Assembly (NCBI GenBank): GCA_964523105.1
Contig: CAZFZN010000022.1
Span: forward strand, 1-64,000
Source: V1-33 sp964523105
GTDB taxonomy: Bacteria; Verrucomicrobiota; Verrucomicrobiia; Verrucomicrobiales; V1-33
Direction: 5' to 3'
Length of the DNA: 64,000 nucleotides
The notes below the pieces were generated by a model, which saw nothing but the letters and a program-made list of their open reading frames with translations, was not told the DNA's origin and ran no database searches. Within the stretch, counting starts at the first letter, position 1. Each line of letters starts with the position of its first letter. Of the stretch, positions 43,438-52,936 are shown piece by piece. Made by a program: the position numbers and the translations under genes.

Positions 43438-43492
43438 GCCGCCGCGCGGGACGCCGGAAGTCAGTGCCGGCAACCGTGCGAATTGCCAGGTT

Positions 43493-44110
43493 TCACTGCA
43501 AAAACGCGTTTCCGGCCAATTCCTCCGCCACCGTGCTCACGCCGCCGTGGCCGGGGAAAATGCGGAAATCCCCGGGAAAAGTCAGGACTTTTTCCCGAAT
43601 CCCCTGCGCCAGCAGCTCAAAACTTCCTCCCGGAAAATCCGTTCGCCCGATGCCGCCATCCATCACGGTGTCGCCGCTGAAAATGACGCGTGACGGTTCG
43701 TGGATGAGCACGAGGCTGTCAGGAGAATGGCCCGGGACATGACGCAGCAGAAACTCTGCGCCGGCCATGTGCACGTGATCCCGGCCTTCGAGCGAGTGAT
43801 CCACGGGATACGGTTCCACGACGGCATCTTCGCCGAGGAAGGGAGCTACGAGAAACTCGAGCCGGGTGGCGGGCGTGCTCGGGCCCCATGCATAGACCGG
43901 GCAGCCGTGTTCGCGGACGAGCCGGGCGGCATCGATGACGTGATCGAAATGGCAATGCGTCAGGAAAAGCGCCGCGACCCGCGCCTCCCGGCGCGCCACC
44001 CAACCGGCCATTCCGGCGGGCGCATCGATGGCCACGGCGCCGTCCGGAGCGGCAAAGAGATAGCCGTTGGTGGCGGTGAAGCCGCCGGTGTGAGCGTGGA
44101 TGGAGGACAT
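43493..44110 (-). CDS. Metallo-beta-lactamase-fold hydrolase (glyoxalase II-like)
   Basis: 205-residue enzyme with the MBL metal motif THCHFDHVID (HxHxDH), followed by RHVPGHSPDSLVL (third His), FSGDTVMDGGIGRTDF (bridging Asp) and a late FPGHGGVST His. The short length and the PGHSPD/SGDTVM pattern fit hydroxyacylglutathione hydrolase-like proteins, which cleave thioesters; substrate is not certain. Start at 44110 (MSSIHAHTGGFTATNGYL) is set by fold start, the upstream frame being antisense to the protease gene. Divergent from the tail-specific protease (105-bp gap). Confidence 0.88.
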   Translation of the reverse strand: MSSIHAHTGGFTATNGYLFAAPDGAVAIDAPAGMAGWVARREARVAALFLTHCHFDHVIDAARLVREHGCPVYAWGPSTPATRLEFLVAPFLGEDAVVEPYPVDHSLEGRDHVHMAGAEFLLRHVPGHSPDSLVLIHEPSRVIFSGDTVMDGGIGRTDFPGGSFELLAQGIREKVLTFPGDFRIFPGHGGVSTVAEELAGNAFLQ

Positions 44111-44215
44111 GAGACAACGATTTACAAACTGCTCCGGAAAGCGATGGACAATTGGCCGGCGTACCGGAGATTCGCGGGCCTTCTCTCTCCCTCTCCGATT
44201 CACCCCCGAATACAA

Positions 44216-46540
44216 ATGAATCCCTCGCACGTCTCCCGGAGCCAGTCTTTTTTCTTCCGCACTCTGCCGGTTTTGGCGGCTGCGGCCTCCTGTTTTGGAT
44301 TTCCGTCCTGCTCCACGGCCCAGGAAGGCAAAACCAATTTCGGTGCCGTTGCCTACGCGGTGGTCGGCATGCTGCAGGATTTTCACTACTCCGGCGCGGA
44401 ATTCGACGACCGCATGGCCCGCAAGACTCTGGGGAACTATCTCGACACCCTGGACTACAACCGGCTCTACTTCACCCAGCCTGAAATCGACGGCTGGCGC
44501 GCCAAGTACGAGCATGAAATGGTGGATCAGCTCCATATCTACAACCGGATCGACGCCGCCCACGAAATTTTCACCGCCTACCGCAAGCACGTCGAGGAGC
44601 GGGTCGGCAAAGTGAAGGCCCTCATCGAGAGCGGGAAACTCAATTTTGAATCCGACGAGTCTGCGCAGATCTCGCGGAACAAACTGACTGTCTGGCCCGC
44701 CGACGAAGCCGAACTGGACGAACTCTGGCGCAAGGAAATCGTGCGCGAGATTCTCCAGGAGCGCATCTACCGGCTCCACGCCGAGCGGAAAAAGAAGGAG
44801 AAGGAAAAGGATCCCGCGGCAAAAAAAGAGGAGGCCGGGAAAGTCGAAGCCCGGACACCGGACACGCCGGAGCAGAAGGTGCTCAAGCGTTACGAGCGGA
44901 TCCTGACCACACTCAAGGAGACAGACGAGGAGGACGTGACCAACTATTTCCTCAGCGCCGTTGCCGCGAGTTTCGATCCGCACTCCGAGTATCTCAGTGC
45001 CCCTGAGGAGGAGGACTTCCGCATGGACATGAAGAAGGAACTCATCGGCATCGGAGCCGTGCTCCAGGCCAAGGAGGGCGGAGCGGAGATCAAGAGCGTG
45101 GTGCCCAAGGGCCCCGCTGACAAAAGCGGCGCGGTCAAAATCGGCGACATCATCATGGGTGTGGCCCAGGGCGACGGCGAAATGGAGGACGTGGAGGGTT
45201 TCAAGCTGCGGAAGATCGTGGAGAAAATCCGCGGCGAGGCCGGGAGTGTGGTGCGGCTGAAAATCCAGCCCGCGGACGACCCCGCCATCACCCGCGAGGT
45301 CAGCATCACGCGGGAGCGCGTGGAATTGAAGGACACCCTCGCCAAGGGTGAACTCATCGAAATTCAGAACACGCAGAGCGGGATTCCCGCGCCGGGCGCC
45401 ACTCCGCAGAAAATCGGCTGGCTGACGCTCGATTCCTTTTATGCGGACATGGAGAAGCGGGACGGCCGCAGCGCCACCGCGGACGTGAAGAAGATTCTCG
45501 GCCGCCTGTCCAAAGAGGGCATCAAGGGCCTCGTGATCGACCTGCGCGGCAATGGCGGCGGCTCGCTCGAAGAGGCCATCAAGCTCACGTCACTCTTCGT
45601 GAAACGGGGCACCCCCGTAGTGCAGCAACGCAACAACCGCGATCAGAAAGAGGCCCGCAAGACAAAAGACATTCCGCTGTATGAGGGACCGCTCGTCGTC
45701 ATGACGGACCGCGCCAGCGCCTCCGCCAGTGAGATTTTCGCGGCCGCCCTCCAGGACACGGGACGCGCCGTCATCGTCGGCGATCAGTCCACCTTCGGCA
45801 AAGGCACGGTGCAGACGCTCGCGGATGTGAAGGAGCACATGCCGGTCTTCGCCGACAAGGACCGCGCCGGCAGCCTCAAGGTCACGATTGCCAAATTCTA
45901 CCGCATCAACGGCGACACGACACAGTTCGAGGGAGTGACCCCGGACATCGACCTGCCCAGCCGTTACGACGCCATGGAGGTCGGGGAGCGCTATCTCAAG
46001 GATCCGCTGCCCAAGGACCGCATCAGCGCCCTTCCGTTCGAGATGGCCGCGGGGCATCCCCTGCCCGTGGACGAACTTGAGAAGCGCAGCGATCAGCGCG
46101 TGAAGCACAATCCGGACTTCGCGTTCATCAACGACTACGTCACGCGCACGAAGAACATCATCAAAAACAACGTGCTCTCGCTGAACGAGAAGACGCGGCT
46201 GGCCGAGGACACGGCCAACGAGGAACGGAACCGGGCCTACAAGGAGGACCGCAAGAAGCGCGTCGCTGAAGCGAACCGCAACGGCGACCCCTACCGGGTC
46301 TTCCCCGTCACTCTGGAAAATGCCGGGGATGTCGCGCTCAAGCTCGACTCTGAAGTGAAAAAGGAGGAACAAAGCACCGCCCGCGCCGTGCTGGAGGAGG
46401 ACGACGACACGGTGACCGACTCCGAGGAGACCTTTCCCCACGGATTCGATCCCGCCAAGCTGGAGGCCATCAGCATCATGCAGGACCTCGTTGCCCTGAG
46501 CAAGCCTGCGGCGCAGAAGGAGACGGTCCGCCGCGACTGA
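44216..46540 (+). CDS. Tail-specific (C-terminal processing) protease, S41 family
   Basis: 774-residue periplasmic protease of the Tsp/Prc type that degrades proteins with exposed nonpolar C-termini. An N-terminal signal (SFFFRTLPVLAAAASCFGFP) is followed by a Tsp-type N-domain (LDTLDYNRLYFTQPEID), a PDZ domain (LIGIGAVLQAKEGGAEIKSV), and the catalytic domain: VIDLRGNGGGSLEEAIKL, the Ser in DRASASASEIFA (S503 by alignment) and Lys529 in STFGKGTVQ. The C-terminal DUF3340-like region ends with a long charged helix (YKEDRKKRVAEANRNG). Full length and intact. The following HAD gene starts 14 bp later, probably in the same transcript. Confidence 0.94.
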   Translation: MNPSHVSRSQSFFFRTLPVLAAAASCFGFPSCSTAQEGKTNFGAVAYAVVGMLQDFHYSGAEFDDRMARKTLGNYLDTLDYNRLYFTQPEIDGWRAKYEHEMVDQLHIYNRIDAAHEIFTAYRKHVEERVGKVKALIESGKLNFESDESAQISRNKLTVWPADEAELDELWRKEIVREILQERIYRLHAERKKKEKEKDPAAKKEEAGKVEARTPDTPEQKVLKRYERILTTLKETDEEDVTNYFLSAVAASFDPHSEYLSAPEEEDFRMDMKKELIGIGAVLQAKEGGAEIKSVVPKGPADKSGAVKIGDIIMGVAQGDGEMEDVEGFKLRKIVEKIRGEAGSVVRLKIQPADDPAITREVSITRERVELKDTLAKGELIEIQNTQSGIPAPGATPQKIGWLTLDSFYADMEKRDGRSATADVKKILGRLSKEGIKGLVIDLRGNGGGSLEEAIKLTSLFVKRGTPVVQQRNNRDQKEARKTKDIPLYEGPLVVMTDRASASASEIFAAALQDTGRAVIVGDQSTFGKGTVQTLADVKEHMPVFADKDRAGSLKVTIAKFYRINGDTTQFEGVTPDIDLPSRYDAMEVGERYLKDPLPKDRISALPFEMAAGHPLPVDELEKRSDQRVKHNPDFAFINDYVTRTKNIIKNNVLSLNEKTRLAEDTANEERNRAYKEDRKKRVAEANRNGDPYRVFPVTLENAGDVALKLDSEVKKEEQSTARAVLEEDDDTVTDSEETFPHGFDPAKLEAISIMQDLVALSKPAAQKETVRRD

Positions 46541-46554
46541 CAGCGATACCGGCA

Positions 46555-47349
46555 ATGGCGGAAGACAGGCACGCAGCAATCCTCTGCTTCGATTTCGACG
46601 GCACCCTCGTGGACCGCCCCTCGGATCCGTACGACATCGCCCGCCTTGAGGAATTCATCAAACACATGCACCTGCGCGGGGCGGTCTGGGGCATCAATAC
46701 CGGCCGCTCGCTCTATCATACCCTCGACGGCCTTACTGAACACGGCTTCCGCCAGGTACCCGACTTTATCATCGCGCGGGAGTGCGAAATCTACCACCGC
46801 AATGAATTCGGGCGATGGGTCGATCTCGGCGAATGGAATCAGCAGGCGGCGAACGACCACAAAAAGTTCTACAAGGCCCATGCCCGCTTTTTCAAGCGGC
46901 TGCAAAAGCACGTCGCCACCGAGATGCGCGGCGCGCGGTTCATCAGCGACGAAATGGAGCCCGCCGGCATCACCACGCGCGACGCCGGGGACATGCAGCG
47001 CATTTGTGACTGGATCGAGGCCCAGCGCGACGAGTGGCCGGACCTCGGCTACCAGCGCAACGACATCTGGCTGCGCTTCAACCATCCCGACTACAACAAG
47101 GGCACCGCTCTGCTGGAGGTCCGGCGCGTCACCGGAGTGGGAGCCGAGTTCACCTTTGCCGCGGGGGACAATTACAACGACCTGCCGATGCTCCAGGCGC
47201 ACATTGCGCATGGCCTCGCCTGCCCGTCGAATGCTGTGCCGGACATTTCCAGCCACGTCGCCGGCCTCGGCGGATTTGTCGCGCAGACGCCGGCCACCCA
47301 GGGCCTCATCGCCGCCATCGAGCATTACTTCTACCCGGAAGGACTGTAG
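46555..47349 (+). CDS. HAD-superfamily phosphatase (Cof/sucrose-phosphatase-like)
   Basis: 264-residue cytoplasmic phosphohydrolase. Motif I CFDFDGTLVDRPSDP carries the nucleophile Asp, motif II is in WGINTGRSLYHT, the Lys of motif III is in YNKGTALLEV, and motif IV is GDNYNDLPML. The C2-type cap between them (around YHRNEFGRWVDLGEWNQ) places it with Cof-type or sucrose/mannosylglycerate phosphatases. Substrate unknown. Lies 14 bp after the tail-specific protease gene, so probably cotranscribed though functionally unrelated. Confidence 0.87.
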   Translation: MAEDRHAAILCFDFDGTLVDRPSDPYDIARLEEFIKHMHLRGAVWGINTGRSLYHTLDGLTEHGFRQVPDFIIARECEIYHRNEFGRWVDLGEWNQQAANDHKKFYKAHARFFKRLQKHVATEMRGARFISDEMEPAGITTRDAGDMQRICDWIEAQRDEWPDLGYQRNDIWLRFNHPDYNKGTALLEVRRVTGVGAEFTFAAGDNYNDLPMLQAHIAHGLACPSNAVPDISSHVAGLGGFVAQTPATQGLIAAIEHYFYPEGL

Positions 47350-47424
47350 GAAGCCGTCCGCCTGAAGTGAAATTCAGATGGCGAATTTGACATCGCGGAG
47401 CGTCGTGCGATTCATGGCATTGTC

Positions 47425-49917
47425 ATGAAACCGGCTTCCTTCCTGTCCGCCTTCTTTGCCATGGCGGCTCCCGCATTGGCCGCCCTCACAGTCACCCCGG
47501 ACTCGATCGACAATGCCTACAACGGCGCCATCAGCCTGGCCATTACCGGCCTCAACAACAGCGGACAGCGTGTCGTGGTCGAGAAGTTCTTCGATCTGGA
47601 CGGCAGCGCCACCGTCACGGCCGCAGACCTGCTGATGCTGCAGTTCGAGGTCACGGACGGCCAAACCACGAGCGTCGCCGGCCACCGCAACATCAACGTG
47701 CCCGGCGACAACGACAGCCTGGCCAACGGCAGCATCCAAACGGCAATCCATTTCACTCCCGGGGAGATTCCCGGACGCCTCGACGGACGATTCATTTTCC
47801 GCGTTTCCCCCGCCGGGGCGGGCTTCACACCCTTCACGGATGCTCTCCAGGTCACGCAGAAGGACTACGGCGGCAGCGGCATCAGCGGGCGCGTCATGGC
47901 CGGCGCGTCCCCCCAGGCGGGAGCCATCGTGCTGATCACGCAGGGATCGCAAACCGACTTCGATGTCGCCGGCCTGACAAAAACGGACGCTGCCGGCAAC
48001 TACACCTACAAGGCGCCGCCGGGCTATTACCGTCCGGTGCCGGTGAAGTCCGGCTTCGTTTTCGACCTCGGCAGTTCCTCCGCCGCCAACGTGAGTGACG
48101 GCAGCGTGGCGGCGGCCGGCGATGCCCTGCTCACGCCTGGCGCACGCACCATCGGCGGGCAGGTGCGCGACAACGGAGCCCCTCCAGTGCCGCTGGGAGG
48201 CATGCTGGTCTATCAGTTTGGTGAGGGCGGCTCCTTCAGCCTCACCTTTGCCGGCGCCACGGGCCAATACACGCTCGACGCCGCCGCCGGATTCGCAGAA
48301 CTGGGCCTGCTGGCGGAACAGTGCGCCCTCATGGGAGTGATTCCGGCCGCCGCAGAGGAGGAAACCGGCGACGGCAACATCACCGGGCTCGACCTGATCA
48401 CGCCCCGGCCCACGGCTCTCATCCACGGCACCGCGCGCACCGGCTCAGGAACTCCTGTCCCCTGGCTCGACATCTTCGCGCAACAGGATTCAGGCGATGA
48501 TATCGAGGCTTTTTCGATAACCGATAGCGCGGGCAATTATTCGATCGGAGTCACCACCGGAGACTGGCGGCTTGAGCTCGAAACCCCGGGTTACCTTGCT
48601 CCCCAAAGTTTTGTCCATGTGTCCGCTCCGGGCGTCGCCGCCCTGCAGGACATCACCGTCAATCCCGTCACCGCGCACCTCCGCGGCACGGTGCGCGACA
48701 GCGGCAATCAGCCGGTGCCCGGCGTGGAGATTCTCGCTCATGACTTCACCGGCGCCGGAGCGTGGAGCACCACCGACGCCGCCGGCAATTTCGATCTCGG
48801 CGTGCATGGCGGCCCGGGGGGAACGTCGAAAACCTGGGCGATTCAGCTGAATCAAAACAGCGAGGACAATCCCGCGACTCACATCTCTTCGCAGGTGCAG
48901 TTCGATGTCACCGACGGCAACGACATCAACGGCATCACCTACCGCGCGTATCTTATCACCGCTCACCTCCGCGGGACCGTGCTCGATGAAACCAACGCTC
49001 CCGTCGGCGGCGTGAATCTCCATGCCGTCCAGCCCGGAGGTGACGCCCTCACGGGATCGAATGTCGGCGCGGACGGCAGCTTCGACATCCCGGTCTTTGC
49101 CGGCACGTGGCGCATCGGCATGAGTTTTCCGCTCCCCGGCGGCTTCATGGCGCAGGACAATTTACAGGTCACCGCGAACGACGGCACGGACGTAACCGGC
49201 CTCGTTTTCCGGCTCCGCCGCACCAGCGGCACGATCTCCGGAAGCGTCAAGAACACCGGAGGCAGCGGCCTCGACGGACTGACGGTTTCCGCCGCCGCCA
49301 CCATCGGCGGCGTGCAGTTTTCCGCCTTCACCACGTCTTCCGGCGGCGGAAATTTCTCGCTGACCGTGTGCCCCGGGCTCTGGTCCGTCTCTGTGGACGG
49401 CAACGCCCTCGCCGGCCTCGGCTATCAGCCGGTGCCCTCACAGGAGGTCAATTTCAACTCCGGCAACAGCGTGGTCAATTTTACAGCCGGCACCGGAGGC
49501 GCCACGACCTTCAGTTCGTGGCAAAGCGCCAGTTTCACCGCCGCGGAACTGCTCAATCCCGGCATCAGCGGTCCCGATGCCGACCCCGACCGAGACCTGA
49601 TCACGAACTTTCTCGAATACGCCCTGAACCTGGCCCCGAAACAGGCGGACGCCGGAGGTCTGCCCGCAGCAGGGGTGCTGCCCGGCGCTCCGGGGGGCGG
49701 GCAGTACTTGACCCTGACGTTCCGCCGCCGCATCGGGGCGCAGGGGCTCTCCTACAATGCGCTGGAGTCGGCTTCCCTCACCGGTCCCTGGACGGGCGTC
49801 ACCTTCAGCTATGAAGTCATCTTCAGCGACGGCACCACCGAGACGGTGCGCGCCAGGACCGTCATCACTCCCGGCACGCCGAAATTCATGCGCCTGCAGG
49901 TGAATCAGCAGCCGTAG
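47425..49917 (+). CDS. Large secreted repeat protein with carboxypeptidase-regulatory-like domains
   Basis: 830-residue exported protein (signal MKPASFLSAFFAMAAPALAA). A dockerin-like calcium loop is present early (DLDGSATVTAADLLML). About six carboxypeptidase-regulatory-like beta-sandwich repeats follow, each with a G-x-V core and AGNY/AGNF turn, for example LRGTVRDSGNQPVPGVEILA and LRGTVLDETNAPVGGVNLHA. The C-terminus carries DADPDRDLITNFLEYALNLA, the LEYA-type module also seen in the metalloprotease, possibly a sorting or calcium-binding tail. No catalytic motif. A surface or matrix role is inferred. Monocistronic, with a hairpin downstream at 49971-49990. Confidence 0.8.
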   Translation: MKPASFLSAFFAMAAPALAALTVTPDSIDNAYNGAISLAITGLNNSGQRVVVEKFFDLDGSATVTAADLLMLQFEVTDGQTTSVAGHRNINVPGDNDSLANGSIQTAIHFTPGEIPGRLDGRFIFRVSPAGAGFTPFTDALQVTQKDYGGSGISGRVMAGASPQAGAIVLITQGSQTDFDVAGLTKTDAAGNYTYKAPPGYYRPVPVKSGFVFDLGSSSAANVSDGSVAAAGDALLTPGARTIGGQVRDNGAPPVPLGGMLVYQFGEGGSFSLTFAGATGQYTLDAAAGFAELGLLAEQCALMGVIPAAAEEETGDGNITGLDLITPRPTALIHGTARTGSGTPVPWLDIFAQQDSGDDIEAFSITDSAGNYSIGVTTGDWRLELETPGYLAPQSFVHVSAPGVAALQDITVNPVTAHLRGTVRDSGNQPVPGVEILAHDFTGAGAWSTTDAAGNFDLGVHGGPGGTSKTWAIQLNQNSEDNPATHISSQVQFDVTDGNDINGITYRAYLITAHLRGTVLDETNAPVGGVNLHAVQPGGDALTGSNVGADGSFDIPVFAGTWRIGMSFPLPGGFMAQDNLQVTANDGTDVTGLVFRLRRTSGTISGSVKNTGGSGLDGLTVSAAATIGGVQFSAFTTSSGGGNFSLTVCPGLWSVSVDGNALAGLGYQPVPSQEVNFNSGNSVVNFTAGTGGATTFSSWQSASFTAAELLNPGISGPDADPDRDLITNFLEYALNLAPKQADAGGLPAAGVLPGAPGGGQYLTLTFRRRIGAQGLSYNALESASLTGPWTGVTFSYEVIFSDGTTETVRARTVITPGTPKFMRLQVNQQP

Positions 49918-49970
49918 CGCTCCGCTGTCTGACGTTTTTGCCACACATCCGCAGGGGTACGGTGTATTAA

Positions 49971-49990
49971 CCGTGACGGATTCTTCACGG
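49971..49990. terminator. Hairpin in the 49918-50083 gap
   Basis: CCGTGA-8 nt-TCACGG, a 6-bp perfect stem about 55 bp after the stop of the repeat protein and 94 bp before pstS. There is no T-tract, so it may terminate weakly or sit in the pst leader. A recognisable Pho box was not found in this gap. Confidence 0.35.
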
Positions 49991-50083
49991 CGTCAGGTTT
50001 GTCGCCGGGGCTGTCCCGGGCACAGGTGTATGGCGTCGGCGCTGCGTGCGCCTGACAAGAAATAAACAACCAACACCCACCCT

Positions 50084-50884
50084 ATGAAATCCATTCTTCT
50101 CATGGCCGCCGCCGTCCTGGCGATGGCCTCTCCCTCCCTGGCTCAGTCGATTCGCGTGCGCGGCTCCGACACCCTGGGCGCCAAACTCGTGCCGCAGCTG
50201 GCGGAATCCTTCAAGAAAAAAGCCGGCGGCGTCAGCTTCAACATCGCGGCGGAGGGCAGTTCCACCGCCTTCACCAATCTTGCGGCCGGCACCGCCGACA
50301 TCGGCATGAGCAGCCGCCGTGTGAAGGATGACGAGCGCACCTTCTGCAAAACCAAGGGCGTCTTCATCAAGGAGCACGAACTCGCATGGGACATGATCGC
50401 CATCGTCGTGAACAAGAACAACCCGGTCCAGTCCCTGACCAAAAAGCAGGTCGCCGGCATCTTCACCGGATCCATCAAGGACTGGAGCGAAGTCGGCGGC
50501 ACCCCCGGACCGATCTCCATTTACACCCGCAACACCTCCTCCGGAACCTACCGGGACTTCACCAAACTGGCGATGAGCAACAAGGACTACGCCAGGGGCA
50601 GTCAGAAACTCGCCGGGAACGAGCAAATCGCCGCGGAAGTGTCCGGCAACAAGAACGGCATCGGTTACGTGGGGCTCGCCTATCTGAGCAGCAAGGGAAT
50701 CAAGCCCCTGCCGGTGGACGGCGTGGCGCCTCTCGCGGCGAATGTGGCCAAATACCCCTACAGCCGGCCCACTTATCTTTACACCAACGGAGAACCCGGG
50801 GGAAAGATCAAGGAGTTCCTCGACTTCTGCAAATCCGCCGAAGGCCTGGCGATCATCCAGCGCGTCGGATTCGTGAACCGCTGA
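50084..50884 (+). CDS. pstS: Phosphate ABC transporter substrate-binding protein
   Basis: 266-residue periplasmic phosphate-binding protein. Signal peptide MKSILLMAAAVLAMASPSLA is followed directly by the ligand-binding segments VRGSDTLGAKLVPQLAES, AEGSSTAFTNLAAGTADIGM and SIYTRNTSSGTYRDFTK, which supply phosphate-contacting Ser/Thr/Arg residues. Shorter than E. coli PstS, as is usual for this subclass. First gene of the pst operon. A very stable intercistronic hairpin (50954-50978) separates it from pstC, consistent with higher expression of the binding protein. Confidence 0.93.
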   Translation: MKSILLMAAAVLAMASPSLAQSIRVRGSDTLGAKLVPQLAESFKKKAGGVSFNIAAEGSSTAFTNLAAGTADIGMSSRRVKDDERTFCKTKGVFIKEHELAWDMIAIVVNKNNPVQSLTKKQVAGIFTGSIKDWSEVGGTPGPISIYTRNTSSGTYRDFTKLAMSNKDYARGSQKLAGNEQIAAEVSGNKNGIGYVGLAYLSSKGIKPLPVDGVAPLAANVAKYPYSRPTYLYTNGEPGGKIKEFLDFCKSAEGLAIIQRVGFVNR

Positions 50885-50953
50885 GCGAACCACCCGGCCC
50901 CGGTCAGGGCGGGCCCCGGGCCTGACCCGGCGCGGCCCCCCGCCGCATCCCGT

Positions 50954-50978
50954 CCGCCGCGGCAAAGTGCCGCGGCGG
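50954..50978 (+). promoter_or_regulatory. Intercistronic 11-bp hairpin between pstS and pstC
   Basis: A perfect 11-bp GC-rich stem (CCGCCGCGGCA pairing with TGCCGCGGCGG) with an AAG loop lies in the 134-bp gap. It has no T-run, so it is more likely to protect the 3' end of pstS mRNA or cause partial termination than to end transcription fully. Similar hairpins follow binding-protein genes in other ABC operons. Confidence 0.7.
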
Positions 50979-51018
50979 GCCGGCGGGACGACCTCCCTGC
51001 CCCCTATTCCGCCTCACC

Positions 51019-52932
51019 ATGCCTGACGACCTGACCAGCGGTCTCATCAAGAAACGCTCGTGGCTTTCCAAACTAGCGGACGGCCAGATGCTGACCCGCA
51101 AGGGCTTCGCGTTAACCGCGTCGGTCACCATCGGCGTCCTCGTTCTCATCATCTGGAGCCTGCTGCGCGAAGGCTCCGGATTCTTCACCACCTATCAGCG
51201 GGAACTCTCGGTCTATCGCCAGGCGGGGCTGGAGTTTTGCGATTTTGTGAAGAAGACGGTCACGGGGCATGAAGAGATTGCCGGCCAGCTGAACCGCGCA
51301 GCGCAGGCGGAAATGGCGCCGGTGTTCACCGAATCGCGCGCCCGGCGGGACGCCGCATTCCTCGCCGTGCAAACCGTGGAGGATGCAGCCCGCCTGCAGC
51401 GCACCGCGCTGGAGGACGCTCTCGCCGCCGAACCCCGCGACGAAGCCATGATTTCCCGCCTGCGGGAGGAGGTCATCGCCGCCCAGACCAAAGCTGCGGG
51501 TCGCGTGCGGATCTCCGATGCCCTGACAGCGACGGAGCAGACGGCGCTGCGGGAGCAAATGAAGACACTCATGCCGGACGGCGAGGGTCCGCCGCCGCTG
51601 GTGCTGGAATTGTCCGCCGCCGCCGCCGCGAAGGAAGCGGAGGCGCGGGAGAAATGCAGTGCACTCGTGACGGCCGCGGAGGAATTCGAGGCGGCCCTCG
51701 AACCGCTGACGGAAGTGCACAGCGCGATGAAGGAGATCGCCCTCGCGACCAAGGAAGCCGCGGTGCAGCAGCACATGGCCGAGGACGCGAGGGAAAAACT
51801 GCTCGGAGCCGCGGCGGAAACCACCGATGCCGCCCGGGCCGCAGCCTTGCGGGCGGACGCCGCGCAGTATGACACCACCCCGATCGACTTTGCAGAGCGC
51901 ATCCGGCCGCTGCTGGAAAAACTGCCGGAGTATGAAGCGCTGCTCCCCGCCTACAGTGCGGCGGCCCGCAAGGCCATCAGCGCGCTGCCCGACTCCGCGG
52001 AAATCAAAACCGCACGCGACCTCATTGCCAAATCGAAGTCCGCGTTTCAAAAGCACATCGCCTACGCGGATAACTCCGCCGCGCTGATGCAGGCGTGGCG
52101 GCAGGATGAGCCGGTGCCCAAAGTGAAGGCCGTGACGCACTTCCTGTTCGGCGGTGACTGGATCACCAACAGTTCCTGGCAGGACTTCTATGGCGTGGTG
52201 CCGCTCTTCACCGGATCACTGCTCATCGCCCTCACCGCCCTGCTCATCGCCATGCCGTTCAGCGTGGCCGCGGCGATTTACACCAATCAGTTCGCCGGGC
52301 GGCGGGAACAGTCCATCATCAAGCCGGCCATCGAGTTCATCCAGGCGATTCCCAGTGTCGTGCTGGGATTCATCGGCATCGCGGTCCTCGGCAATCTGCT
52401 CAAGGACGTGAGCAATGTGTCATGGCTGCAGTGGATTCCGGGCTTTCCCATCCAGGAGCGGCTCAATATTTTCAACGCCGGCTGCCTGCTCGCCCTGATG
52501 GCGGTGCCGACCATCTACAGTCTGGCGGAGGACGCGATCAACAACGTGCCGCGGGCTTTCAGTGAAGCCAGCGAAGCCCTGGGGGCGTCCAAACTCCAGA
52601 CCGTCTTTCGCGTGGTGGTGCCGTCCGCGTCCTCCGGCATTCTCGCGGCGCTGCTGCTGGGACTGGGGCGCATCTTCGGCGAAACCATGGTCGTGCTGCT
52701 CGTCGCCGGGAACCGCCTCGCCATTCCTGACTTCTCCGACGGCCCGGGCGTCGTCTTTCAGCCGGCCGGCACCATGACCGGCATCATCGCGCAGGAACTG
52801 GGCGAAGTCTCGCGCGGGGAGTCGCACTGGCAGGCGCTCTTCATGGTCGGCATCCTGCTCTTCGTCATTTCGCTGCTCATCAACGCCGCGGCGCGCCTCA
52901 TCGTACGCCGGTTCGCCGTGCCCCGCATCTGA
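51019..52932 (+). CDS. pstC: Phosphate ABC transporter permease PstC with a large inserted domain
   Basis: 637-residue inner-membrane permease, about twice the usual PstC length. After a first membrane helix (about 32-52, ALTASVTIGVLVLIIW) there is an insertion of roughly 310 residues, rich in Ala/Glu and predicted helical/coiled coil (for example QRTALEDALAAEPRDEAMIS), likely periplasmic. From about residue 375 the normal permease core begins (PLFTGSLLIALTALLIAMPF). It has the EAA-like loop SEASEALGASKLQTVFRVVV and the end of the membrane domain at VRRFAVPRI. pstA follows after 4 bp. The insertion is the unusual feature; its role is unknown. Confidence 0.9.
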   Translation: MPDDLTSGLIKKRSWLSKLADGQMLTRKGFALTASVTIGVLVLIIWSLLREGSGFFTTYQRELSVYRQAGLEFCDFVKKTVTGHEEIAGQLNRAAQAEMAPVFTESRARRDAAFLAVQTVEDAARLQRTALEDALAAEPRDEAMISRLREEVIAAQTKAAGRVRISDALTATEQTALREQMKTLMPDGEGPPPLVLELSAAAAAKEAEAREKCSALVTAAEEFEAALEPLTEVHSAMKEIALATKEAAVQQHMAEDAREKLLGAAAETTDAARAAALRADAAQYDTTPIDFAERIRPLLEKLPEYEALLPAYSAAARKAISALPDSAEIKTARDLIAKSKSAFQKHIAYADNSAALMQAWRQDEPVPKVKAVTHFLFGGDWITNSSWQDFYGVVPLFTGSLLIALTALLIAMPFSVAAAIYTNQFAGRREQSIIKPAIEFIQAIPSVVLGFIGIAVLGNLLKDVSNVSWLQWIPGFPIQERLNIFNAGCLLALMAVPTIYSLAEDAINNVPRAFSEASEALGASKLQTVFRVVVPSASSGILAALLLGLGRIFGETMVVLLVAGNRLAIPDFSDGPGVVFQPAGTMTGIIAQELGEVSRGESHWQALFMVGILLFVISLLINAAARLIVRRFAVPRI

Positions 52933-52936
52933 TGCC

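Noticed and set aside
42232..43473. Minus-strand frame rich in Gly/Val/Ala opposite the metalloprotease
   Set aside because: It results from extreme C-richness at third positions of the plus-strand gene; it has no motif.
43700..44215. Longer start for the tail-specific protease
   Set aside because: The upstream frame is antisense to the MBL-fold gene; the signal peptide begins at 44216.
49918..50083. Pho box upstream of pstS
   Set aside because: No pair of CTGTCAT-like direct repeats with proper spacing was found.
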